A program made the translations under genes and the position numbers. Positions 1 through 5,130 of a DNA stretch of 64,000 nt are shown here, piece by piece (positions within the stretch are counted from its first letter, which is position 1; the number at the start of each line of letters is the position of its first letter). The notes below the pieces were generated by a model. That model saw nothing but the letters and a program-made list of their open reading frames with translations. It searched no databases and was not told where the DNA came from. Source of the DNA: Hydractinia symbiolongicarpus. Lineage: Eukaryota; Cnidaria; Hydrozoa; Anthoathecata; Hydractiniidae. The stretch covers positions 11,842,001 through 11,906,000 of the forward strand of contig NC_079883.1 of the NCBI RefSeq assembly GCF_029227915.1, read 5' to 3'.

Positions 1-47
1 CTAAAGACATCCAGTTGGCAAGAAGAATTCGTGGGGAACGTGCCTAA
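1..47 (+). CDS. H3: Histone H3, 3' end only (cut by window edge)
   Basis: These bases encode the last 14 residues ([14 protein letters not shown]) and the TAA stop of an H3 gene belonging to the unit left of the window. The first two bases finish a Pro codon. Its mRNA 3' stem-loop follows at 69-84. It shows that the array continues leftwards. Confidence 0.97.
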   Translation, partial: KDIQLARRIRGERA

Positions 48-68
48 GCATCTTACCAAACAAAAAAC

Positions 69-84
69 GGCTATTTTTATAGCC
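69..84 (+). terminator. H3 mRNA 3' stem-loop (SLBP site)
   Basis: GGCTAT and ATAGCC form a 6-bp stem around a TTTT loop, flanked by AAAAC before and ACACA after. This is the replication-dependent histone 3' end that SLBP binds, with cleavage expected just after the ACACA. An A-rich element (ATAAAAAATATTA) follows and is more diverged than in the other four histone genes. It serves the H3 gene ending at 47. Confidence 0.93.
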
Positions 85-360
85 ACACATCCATAAAAAA
101 TATTACGGCTAGCTTTTTATATCAAACTTTGTCCTGCTTTCTGTTTAAATTTTATGCTACATAAAAATTTTATGCTACATAAAGTTTGACAATGTTAAAA
201 ATATGAAGGGCAAGAAAAGTAAAAGCAAGAAAATAAGAAATTTAAAAACGAAAATACTTAAACTTAGGGAATCTAATCTTAAATTTACTCTTTTTTAACT
301 GTTTAAGTGACTTAAACAAGTTTAACTTTGTACCAAGATAATGTTTTTTTGTAAATGTGT

Positions 361-376
361 GGCTATAAAAATAGCC
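361..376 (-). terminator. H1 mRNA 3' stem-loop (SLBP site)
   Basis: On the minus strand the 16-nt GGCTAT-TTTT-ATAGCC hairpin lies 32 nt past the H1 stop. It is followed by ACACATTTACAAAAAAACATTA, of which the AAAAAAACATTA part is shared with H2A and close to H2B and H4. That element is the likely U7 snRNP-binding downstream element. Confidence 0.93.
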
Positions 377-408
377 GTTTGTTAATGTAATAGCCAGATA
401 CACACAAA

Positions 409-960
409 TTATTTTTTTGCGGTCTTCTTTGCTGCCTTTTTGGGAGTCTTTTTGACCTTCTTTGCTGCAGGTTTTTTAGCAACAGGCTTCTTTGTGGGTT
501 TCTTAGCTGCTGGTTTCTTAGCCGAGGCTTTCTTTGTGGCAGGCTTCTTTGCTGCTTTCTTTGGCGTGCTCTTCTTTGCTGGCTTCTTTTTTGGTGTACT
601 TTTCTTTGCAGTAGGCTTCTTTGCCGTTGGCTTTTTTGCTGCGGCCTTTTTCTTAGGTTTTTCTTTTTTTACCTGACCTAGCTTGAATGATCCAGAAGCA
701 CCAGTGCCTTTAGTTTGAATCAAATCGCCTGATGTTACTCCTCGTTTAAGAGCCATTTTCAGATGATGATCTGAGTTTTCAGCAACTTTGTAATTTGCAT
801 GAATATATTTTGTAATAGCTTGGCGAGATGAACCACCGCGTTCCTTTAGGGTAGCGATAGCAGCCTTGATCATGTCCACATATTTAGGGTGATCAGCTGT
901 CTTCTTTGCAGCAGGTTTCTTCTTGGGTGCGATTTTCTTTGGAGAAGCTGCTTCACTCAT
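409..960 (-). CDS. H1: Linker histone H1
   Basis: This is a 183-residue linker histone that binds nucleosome entry/exit DNA and compacts chromatin. Residues about 23-95 form the winged-helix globular domain ([44 protein letters not shown]). It is preceded by a short basic head with an SPKK motif. The 86-residue Lys/Ala/Pro tail has two STPKK and one further TPKK site, typical CDK targets. The start is the ATG at 958-960 (MSEAAS). The open frame runs 9 codons further upstream, but only to a TTG, so no longer start is supported. The gene is intronless, converges with the H3 of the previous unit and has its own stem-loop at 361-376. Its promoter region carries an H1 box and an E2F-type site. The protein is the same in all eleven units. 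Confidence 0.97.
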   Translation of the reverse strand: MSEAASPKKIAPKKKPAAKKTADHPKYVDMIKAAIATLKERGGSSRQAITKYIHANYKVAENSDHHLKMALKRGVTSGDLIQTKGTGASGSFKLGQVKKEKPKKKAAAKKPTAKKPTAKKSTPKKKPAKKSTPKKAAKKPATKKASAKKPAAKKPTKKPVAKKPAAKKVKKTPKKAAKKTAKK

Positions 961-1044
961 TTTTAATGTTTTCTTACAACAATCCAACGATAAACGATGC
1001 TTGTTATCACAGTAGAAGTATACTAAACATTACCGTGTAAATGA

Positions 1045-1056
1045 GATATAATTTAA
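1045..1056 (-). promoter_or_regulatory. Candidate H1 TATA element
   Basis: The minus strand reads AAATTATATCTC about 85-96 bp before the H1 ATG, which would give a 5' UTR near 60 nt. It is the best TATA-like site between the H1 box and the start codon, though not a strong match. Confidence 0.45.
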
Positions 1057-1103
1057 GACGGTGCGAAGTATGCGGACGTAAAAGTACCACTCCCGGGAAT
1101 TGA

Positions 1104-1115
1104 TTTGGCGCGAAA
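1104..1115 (-). promoter_or_regulatory. E2F-type site in H1 promoter
   Basis: The minus strand reads TTTCGCGCCAAA, a full match to the classical E2F consensus. It lies about 145 bp before the H1 ATG, between the TATA-like site and the H1 box. A shorter form, TTTGGCGC, occurs before H3 at 5427-5434. Both fit S-phase expression. Confidence 0.65.
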
Positions 1116-1124
1116 ACAGAAATG

Positions 1125-1131
1125 TGTGTTT
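1125..1131 (-). promoter_or_regulatory. H1 box (AAACACA)
   Basis: AAACACA on the minus strand is the H1-specific promoter element known from animal H1 genes. It sits about 10 bp upstream of the E2F-type site, inside a small inverted repeat (CAGAAA/TTTCTG, 1117-1134). Confidence 0.65.
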
Positions 1132-1140
1132 CTGTACATC

Positions 1141-1539
1141 GTATAATGTCCGTTTTGGGTGCCGCGACTATGCGAAAGCATGTTAATTTTTATTTGTAGT
1201 ACGACGCAATAGTCTGCAAGAGAAGCTGCTGGAGTTTGAGGTCTTCAGCATTACATCTAGTCTGTTAATTTGGGCTTCTTCCGCGCTCGTGTTAGGATTT
1301 TCATAAAGCGTTCTTTGGTTTGCGTTGCGTATGTCGGCCTACATCATCGACACGGCCTGTTTCCGGCTATTAGGAGCAATTCATATATTGGGCACTGCGT
1401 TTCGACTTTTTTATTAGACCACAGTAAAAAAATTCACTCACAGAAGTCCCTTTCTTTCATGGCTACAAACACGAAGAATTCTGTCGTAAGTAAAACGAAT
1501 GCGCAAGCCAAAATGACGATGGGGCGAAGTCATAAGCAT
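1141..1539. other. Spacer between H1 promoter and tRNA-Arg
   Basis: About 400 bp separate the H1 promoter from the tRNA. The stretch is less AT-rich than the other spacers and has many CG dinucleotides. I do not recognise U4, U5 or U6 signatures here on either strand. Open frames crossing it overlap the tRNA and look accidental. It has an oligo-T run near 1408-1413 and an oligo-A run near 1425-1431. Unit 9 has lost 56 bp of it. Confidence 0.6.
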
Positions 1540-1612
1540 GGCCCTGTGGCCCAATGGATAAGGCATCTGACTACGAATCAGGGGATTCCAGGTTCGACTC
1601 CTGGCAGGGTCG
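1540..1612 (+). tRNA. tRNA-Arg (anticodon ACG)
   Basis: This 73-nt tRNA should decode CGU (and CGC/CGA once A34 becomes inosine). The acceptor arm GGCCCTG/CAGGGTC has one G-U pair at position 2, and the discriminator base is G1612. The D arm includes TGGCCCAATGG, which is also the A box. The anticodon loop CTACGAA has ACG at 1573-1575. The T arm GGTTCGACTCC is a perfect B box. The sequence closely follows animal tRNA-Arg(ACG). There is no intron and CCA is not encoded. No run of four T's follows nearby: only TTT occurs, near 1624, and the first long T run is at 1814-1818, about 200 bp away. Confidence 0.95.
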
Positions 1613-1791
1613 CACTGTCGCATTTCGGCTGCATGGTCTACTGTGTAACGCGCGCGCACGTTCTGGCGTAATGCGTTGATAAACGGAATGTACGCAGACA
1701 TATTGGAAAGTAATATCACGCACTTAGTATCGTCGCCTTTGTTAGCATTCATGTAAGTTACCATCCACTCGCTACAGTCGCTCTCCATCCT

Positions 1792-1818
1792 ACGGCTAAA
1801 TCAACAGCCGTGATTTTT
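1792..1818 (+). terminator. Hairpin plus T run, possible distal Pol III stop
   Basis: A 6-bp stem (ACGGCT/AGCCGT) with an 8-nt loop is followed two bases later by TTTTT. It is the first T run of four or more downstream of the tRNA. It could end a long tRNA precursor or an unrecognised small transcript. The assignment is tentative. Confidence 0.3.
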
Positions 1819-1880
1819 ACTATGTCGCCGTCCATCCGTACGCGGTGACAGTTGTAAGCTTTACAGTAACGTGACATGCT

Positions 1881-1893
1881 CCACAAGCAGTTA
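1881..1893 (+). promoter_or_regulatory. Candidate U2 proximal sequence element (PSE)
   Basis: CCACAAGCAGTTA begins at -54 relative to the U2 start. The U1 gene has CCACAAGCATTAA at -57. Shared sequence at matching positions before two otherwise unrelated flanks marks the snRNA-type promoter element bound by SNAPc. Neither gene has a TATA box near -25, as expected for Pol II snRNA genes. Confidence 0.65.
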
Positions 1894-1934
1894 CGGTGTG
1901 TGGACGATGCCTATCATGGCAACGCTTGTTCTTT

Positions 1935-2122
1935 ATCGCTTCTCGGCCTAATGGCTAAGATCAAGTGTAGTATCTGTTCTTATCAGTTTAATATCTGGTA
2001 GGCCATTCTCTGAATGGTCAGTATATTAATCTGATTTTTGGCCTTGGGTCATGGAGGTGGATTCATTCACGCCGTGACCACGGGTTGCCTAGGTGTTGCA
2101 CTATTACCGATGGCGGCCCACA
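1935..2122 (+). ncRNA. U2: U2 spliceosomal snRNA
   Basis: This RNA of about 188 nt, the length usual for U2, pairs with the intron branch site. The 5' end ATCGCTTCTCGGCC is the canonical U2 start. The branch-site recognition sequence GTAGTA is at 1968-1973, followed by TCTGTTCTTATCAGTTTAAT, as in other animals. The Sm site ATTTTTG is at 2034-2040. The 3' stem-loop IV (GGGTTGCC/GGCGGCCC) keeps the GTTGCACTA loop that binds U2B''/A'. In this copy A2091 replaces the T of all other units and turns a G-U pair of stem IV into an A-G mismatch. The exact 3' end is estimated from stem IV. Confidence 0.96.
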
Positions 2123-2125
2123 TAA

Positions 2126-2142
2126 GCAATAAAAGAATAATA
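2126..2142 (+). promoter_or_regulatory. Candidate U2 3' box
   Basis: Just past the U2 end an A-rich GCAATAAAAGAATAATA resembles the CAAAATGAATGAG found just past U1 (2484-2496). Shared AAAA-GAAT-A at a similar distance suggests the snRNA 3'-end formation box. Support comes only from this two-gene comparison. Confidence 0.4.
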
Positions 2143-2254
2143 GCAGTCCTCTTTCCGACGGCACTCTGCATAGTCTACGGCGGGAACAAAACGCGTACAC
2201 TGGGGGAGAATACAGCCTATGCCCCGCGACACGGCAGTTTATAACACACTCAAG

Positions 2255-2267
2255 CCACAAGCATTAA
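2255..2267 (+). promoter_or_regulatory. Candidate U1 proximal sequence element (PSE)
   Basis: CCACAAGCATTAA starts at -57 of U1. Ten of its first eleven bases match the element at -54 of U2. No TATA box follows. Confidence 0.65.
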
Positions 2268-2311
2268 CAAACTTTGAAGGGTACCCTCATGCTACGGTGC
2301 AGTTCCAACTC

Positions 2312-2476
2312 ATACTTACCTGACGGGGAAGTAAAGACTGATCAATGAGGGTTTTCTTCCAGAGTGAGGCTCTTGCATTGCACTACGCTTGGGCTGACCT
2401 CTGCGATTACTGCAAACGTCAGTAACTCGACCGTACAATTTCTGGTAGTGGGGGCCTGCGTCCGCGCTCGCCCCCT
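2312..2476 (+). ncRNA. U1: U1 spliceosomal snRNA
   Basis: This RNA of about 165 nt recognises 5' splice sites. The 5' end ATACTTACCTG is the invariant splice-site pairing sequence. Stem-loop II keeps the U1A-binding loop ATTGCAC. Stem-loop III is TTACTG/CAGTAA. The Sm site AATTTCTGG is at 2437-2445, followed by stem-loop IV with GGGGGCCTGCG and CGCTCGCCCCC. Length and layout match animal U1. It is co-oriented with U2, 190 bp away, and shares the U2-type proximal element. The 3' end is taken at the end of stem IV. Confidence 0.97.
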
Positions 2477-2805
2477 CCTTAAGTCAAAATGAATGAGCTT
2501 AGAAAAGTTGCGCGGCCAAATGTCGGTGGTGACTTAAACGCTAAGGTAAAACCTCGCTTGGCTGTTACGAAACGTGATTGCGATATAAGTCCTCGGAAGG
2601 CGGCGGAATTTTATTTTATTTGCCATTCCGTCAGGGTTATTGGATGATCGGCAATAGATCGAGTTTGTATGCATTTGAAAGCTCTTTTTTCTCGTACTAT
2701 CACCTGAAAATGTCGTAGGAAAATGTCATAGGAAACACTTTCAACAACCGCCACGTTCCTTAATTGTTATAACAAGAAATATATCACAGCAAATGAAAAT
2801 GAAAA
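2477..2805. other. U1-5S tail-to-tail spacer
   Basis: This spacer lies between the 3' ends of U1 and 5S. A possible U1 3' box is at 2484-2496 (CAAAATGAATGAG). On the minus strand the 5S terminator TTTT is at 2802-2805. Neither strand shows an snRNA or tRNA signature that I recognise. The left half is GC-balanced and the right half AT-rich. Confidence 0.6.
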
Positions 2806-2923
2806 GCCTACGACACCGGGAGTTCCCAGGCGGTCCCCCATCCAAGTACTATCCCGGCCCGACGATGCTTAACTTCCGTGATCAGACGAGAACGGGTGTG
2901 TTCATCGTGGTATGGCCGTAGAC
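2806..2923 (-). rRNA. 5S ribosomal RNA
   Basis: This 5S rRNA of about 118 nt is a large-subunit component made by Pol III. Read on the minus strand it starts GTCTACGGCCATACCAC and ends GTCGTAGGC; the two ends pair as helix I. The internal control region is intact (TCGTCTGATCACGGAAGTTAAGC, then GGGCCGGGATAGTACTTGGATGGG). The Pol III terminator TTTT follows at once (2802-2805). It lies between U1 (facing it) and H2A (same strand). Ten of the eleven units have an intact copy. Confidence 0.97.
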
Positions 2924-3082
2924 ATTAGTAGGTGCAAATACGTGCAATTTATTTTGACGTTGTGATCAAATTTTTTTATTTAATTTCTTTGAGTTACTTA
3001 GGACAAGGCGTATGCATGGATTATCTATTAGACTTTAAGGTTATAGTTTTGTGAAAAAAACAATGTTTTTTTAAAGATGTGT

Positions 3083-3098
3083 GGCTATAAAAATAGCC
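3083..3098 (-). terminator. H2A mRNA 3' stem-loop (SLBP site)
   Basis: The minus-strand hairpin GGCTAT-TTTT-ATAGCC starts 22 nt past the H2A stop. It is followed by ACACATCTTTAAAAAAACATTG, nearly the same downstream element as in H2B. Both are absent from unit 6. Confidence 0.93.
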
Positions 3099-3120
3099 GT
3101 TGTTTTCTGAGTGTAGCGGT

Positions 3121-3501
3121 TTACTTCTTCTGTCCTTTGTCGTTCTTCTTTGGGAGTAAGACAGCTTGAATGTTTGGCAAAACACCACCAGCTGCAATGG
3201 TTACACCGCTCAAAAGTTTGTTTAATTCTTCATCATTACGAACAGCCAATTGTAAATGTCTTGGAATAATCCTAGCTTTTTTGTTGTCTCTTGCTGCGTT
3301 ACCAGCCAACTCCAATATCTCAGCAGATAAATATTCCAAGACGGCTGCTAAGTAAACTGGTGCTCCAGATCCAATTCGGTTAGCATAGTGCCCTCTACGA
3401 AGGAATCTATGCACTCTACCGACTGGAAATTGAAGTCCAGCTCTTGAGGATCTTGTCTTGGCTTTAGCCTTAGCTTTTCCACCTTTTCCACGTCCAGACA
3501 T
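3121..3501 (-). CDS. H2A: Histone H2A, canonical
   Basis: This 126-residue H2A forms the H2A-H2B dimer of the nucleosome core. The tail [28 protein letters not shown] leads into the histone fold. The acidic patch is intact ([15 protein letters not shown] and RNDEELNK). The docking domain [21 protein letters not shown] includes the usual ubiquitylation lysines. There is no C-terminal SQ motif, so this is not H2A.X, and it lacks H2A.Z hallmarks. Unusual residues include [12 protein letters not shown] where most animals have RKGNYAERVGAG, and TIAAGG in place of TIAQGG. The ATG at 3499-3501 opens the universal [10 protein letters not shown]2B is divergent, 284 bp away. The 3' stem-loop is at 3083-3098. 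Confidence 0.98.
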   Translation of the reverse strand: MSGRGKGGKAKAKAKTRSSRAGLQFPVGRVHRFLRRGHYANRIGSGAPVYLAAVLEYLSAEILELAGNAARDNKKARIIPRHLQLAVRNDEELNKLLSGVTIAAGGVLPNIQAVLLPKKNDKGQKK

Positions 3502-3587
3502 AACTGCGATTTGATTTGTAAGTTAATACAAAAACGTACGAATATTTAACGTAAGTGTTAACGAAATAAACTTTACTCGTTTTTTCA

Positions 3588-3600
3588 TCATAAAAATAGG
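3588..3600 (-). promoter_or_regulatory. Candidate H2A TATA element
   Basis: The minus strand reads CCTATTTTTATGA about 90 bp before the H2A ATG. It is downstream (for H2A) of the CCAAT box at 3622-3626. The match is fair and AT richness lowers confidence. Confidence 0.4.
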
Positions 3601-3621
3601 ATCGAAATCATGTTTTTTTAA

Positions 3622-3667
3622 CCAATCATAATTAAGTATTAAACAAAAGATTTTTTTTTTAACCAAT
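3622..3667 (+). promoter_or_regulatory. Twin CCAAT boxes of the H2A/H2B promoter
   Basis: CCAAT occurs at 3622-3626 (AACCAATCA) and at 3663-3667 (AACCAATTA), 41 bp apart and both on the plus strand, in the shared divergent promoter. CCAAT pairs bound by NF-Y are common in replication-dependent histone promoters. Confidence 0.6.
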
Positions 3668-3687
3668 TAAATTGCGTATCGGCGTTT

Positions 3688-3707
3688 TCGGATCGAATTC
3701 GATCCGA
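3688..3707. promoter_or_regulatory. 20-bp perfect palindrome in H2A/H2B promoter
   Basis: TCGGATCGAA followed by its exact reverse complement TTCGATCCGA forms a 20-bp palindrome with no spacer. It sits between the second CCAAT box and the H2B TATA box. It is present at this place in every unit, unit 6 included. It is probably a dimer-binding site; the factor is unknown. Confidence 0.6.
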
Positions 3708-3717
3708 TTTTTTTACT

Positions 3718-3723
3718 TATAAA
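3718..3723 (+). promoter_or_regulatory. H2B TATA box
   Basis: TATAAA in the context ACTTATAAACAAAA lies 68 bp before the H2B ATG, giving a 5' UTR of roughly 35-40 nt. It follows two CCAAT boxes and the palindrome. Confidence 0.65.
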
Positions 3724-3785
3724 CAAAAAGTTTTGACTTGCAGTTTAATGCTTATTTACAAGTTAAGTAGCAAAAATTTTTAACC

Positions 3786-4190
3786 ATGTCTGACGCAGCA
3801 GCTAAAGGAGGAAAACAGGCACCTAAAGTAGCCAAGAAAGGTGAAAAAAGAGCCGGCAAAAAAGGAGGAAAGATTGGTGGAACTGGTGAAAAGAAACGCA
3901 AGAGAAAGAGAAAGGAAAGTTATGCTATTTACATCTACAATGTTTTGAAACAAGTTCACCCAGATGTCGGAGTTTCAAGCAAAGCTATGAGCATCATGAA
4001 CTCATTTGTCAACGACATCTTTGAGCGCATTGCTTCCGAAGCTTCGCGTTTGGCTCTTCAAAACAAAAAGTCGACCATCTCTTCTCGTGAAATTCAAACC
4101 GCAGTACGTCTTCTCTTGCCTGGAGAACTTGCAAAACACGCAGTCAGTGAAGGAACAAAAGCCGTCACAAAATACACAAGCAGCAAGTAA
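3786..4190 (+). CDS. H2B: Histone H2B, canonical
   Basis: This 134-residue H2B has a longer, very basic N-tail (about 44 residues) than the usual 125-126 aa animal protein. It contains KGGK and [10 protein letters not shown] and runs into the [20 protein letters not shown] segment. The histone fold is complete ([54 protein letters not shown]). The C-terminal helix [17 protein letters not shown] has the lysine that is ubiquitylated in H2B (human K120). LALQNKKST replaces the common LAHYNKRST. The ATG follows TTTTTAACC. H2A is divergent upstream and H4 convergent downstream. Its stem-loop at 4214-4229 differs in sequence from those of the other histones but keeps the fold. Confidence 0.98.
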   Translation: MSDAAAKGGKQAPKVAKKGEKRAGKKGGKIGGTGEKKRKRKRKESYAIYIYNVLKQVHPDVGVSSKAMSIMNSFVNDIFERIASEASRLALQNKKSTISSREIQTAVRLLLPGELAKHAVSEGTKAVTKYTSSK

Positions 4191-4213
4191 ACCAACGTCT
4201 ACCAAACACAAAC

Positions 4214-4229
4214 GGTCTTTTTTAAGACC
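4214..4229 (+). terminator. H2B mRNA 3' stem-loop, variant stem
   Basis: GGTCTT-TTTT-AAGACC keeps the 6-bp stem and TTTT loop but changes three base pairs compared with the GGCTAT/ATAGCC of H1, H2A, H3 and H4. The changes are compensated on both sides. It is followed by ACACATCTTTAAAAAAACATTT, the shared downstream element. Confidence 0.93.
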
Positions 4230-4610
4230 ACACATCTTTAAAAAAACATTTACTTGGCGTCACTACAAGTTAACCGAAGTTAATAAAACTTCTAAATAAT
4301 GTGCTTAAGAACACTAGCCTACATTTAAAATACTTCCCCATGTGTGTGTGGATTAGCTTCACTTTTCATACGTATTATTAGCTGTACTTGCAGAAAAGAC
4401 AAGTACATTGATCCATGTTATTGCTTACATTTAACTTAACCCAGCTTTTCACGGAAACACTCCCAGGCAAATTAACCCTACAAAGTATTTCTAAATTTTT
4501 TTTGTGTCATATATGACATAGTATCGTATAGCAATAAATGTAACTGTGACAAGACTTTACACATTGTGTAATTTGGAAGCGTGCACAAAGTAATGTTTTA
4601 AAAGATTTGT

Positions 4611-4626
4611 GGCTATAAAAATAGCC
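4611..4626 (-). terminator. H4 mRNA 3' stem-loop (SLBP site)
   Basis: The minus-strand GGCTAT-TTTT-ATAGCC hairpin starts 24 nt past the H4 stop. It is followed by ACAAATCTTTTAAAACATTAC, a slightly altered form of the downstream element. Confidence 0.93.
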
Positions 4627-4650
4627 GTTTTTGTTGAGCAATGACAACGC

Positions 4651-5007
<357 letters not shown>

Positions 5008-5025
5008 TTAACAGAATTCAGACAG

Positions 5026-5035
5026 CTTTAAAAAG
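5026..5035 (-). promoter_or_regulatory. Candidate H4 TATA element
   Basis: The minus strand reads CTTTTTAAAG about 65-73 bp before the H4 ATG. It is the best-placed AT element between the start and the inverted CCAAT at 5079-5083. Confidence 0.4.
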
Positions 5036-5078
5036 AGGCCATAAAATTACCTACTGCTCGTGGAAACACCCTAATTAA

Positions 5079-5083
5079 CCAAT
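5079..5083 (+). promoter_or_regulatory. CCAAT box near H4
   Basis: AACCAAT lies on the plus strand, so it is ATTGG relative to H4. It is about 120 bp before the H4 ATG. CCAAT elements act in either orientation. Confidence 0.5.
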
Positions 5084-5096
5084 AGAGTTGCGTCAT

Positions 5097-5121
5097 TACA
5101 AAATGTTCCGAACATTTTGTA
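5097..5121. promoter_or_regulatory. 25-bp dyad in H4/H3 promoter
   Basis: Perfect 12-bp arms TACAAAATGTTC and GAACATTTTGTA flank a single C. The dyad sits just outside the H4 CCAAT box, about 135 bp from the H4 ATG. Its core TGTTC-C-GAACA looks like a homodimer site. All units have it. Confidence 0.6.
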
Positions 5122-5130
5122 CATTTTTTT

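Larger units (their letters stand above)
48..408. other. H3-H1 tail-to-tail spacer
   Basis: This AT-rich spacer separates convergent H3 and H1. It holds the two mRNA 3' stem-loops (69-84 and 361-376). A direct repeat of 18-bp period (about 147-183, core TTTTATGCTACATA twice) lies between them, as does a dyad GTTTAAGT-G-ACTTAAAC at 301-317. I see no gene. The A/G-rich stretch near 205-260 resembles lysine-rich coding sequence in composition only and is interrupted by stops. Confidence 0.8.
1613..1934. other. tRNA to U2 spacer with U2 promoter
   Basis: This CpG-rich spacer includes a hairpin (ACGGCT/AGCCGT, 1792-1811) followed by TTTTT at 1814-1818. That is the first plausible Pol III stop after the tRNA. 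The U2 proximal element is at 1881-1893. I recognise no further gene. Confidence 0.6.
4191..4650. other. H2B-H4 tail-to-tail spacer
   Basis: This AT-rich spacer holds the stem-loops of H2B (4214-4229) and H4 (4611-4626). Between them are an inverted repeat TGTACTTG/CAAGTACA with a 9-nt loop (4383-4407) and a 14-bp palindrome TGTCATATATGACA (4505-4518). I see no gene. Unit 7 has lost 3 bp near 4297 and unit 9 one A in the H2B downstream element. Confidence 0.75.

Noticed and set aside
440-676. Phe/Ala-rich 78-codon frame opposite the H1 tail
   Set aside because: It is the antisense of AAG/GCC-rich lysine-alanine codons; a standard shadow frame.
961-987. N-terminal extension of H1 by nine residues (DCCKKTLK region)
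   Set aside because: The frame is open but begins at TTG, not ATG. The first ATG is at 958-960 and gives the typical H1 start MSEAAS.
997-1004. ACAAGCAT on the minus strand in the H1 5' UTR, similar to the snRNA proximal element
   Set aside because: An RNA starting 55 bp downstream would begin inside H1 coding sequence, and the leading CC of the motif is absent.
1270-1671. 133-codon plus-strand open frame in the H1-tRNA region
   Set aside because: It runs straight through the tRNA gene, shows no domain and is truncated to 96 codons in unit 9. Its conservation only reflects unit identity.
1438-1788. 116-codon minus-strand open frame
   Set aside because: It overlaps the tRNA in antisense and resembles no family I know; treated as chance.
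1613-1934. U5-like CGCCTTTGTTA near 1735
   Set aside because: The invariant U5 loop needs GCCTTTTAC. Only part matches, and there is no Sm site or U5 stem around it.
2038-2260. Two short open frames over U2 (68 and 65 codons)
   Set aside because: Both overlap the U2 3' half, whose structure fully explains its conservation.
1141-2805. Hidden U4, U6 or spliced-leader RNA gene
   Set aside because: I looked for U6 ACAGAGA/ACACGCAAATTC, U4 start and Sm signatures, and a second copy of the CCACAAGC element on either strand, and found none. A leader RNA of unknown sequence could still be missed.
4002-4299. Frames of 77 and 97 codons overlapping the H2B 3' half
   Set aside because: They are out-of-frame or antisense to H2B and run through its stem-loop.
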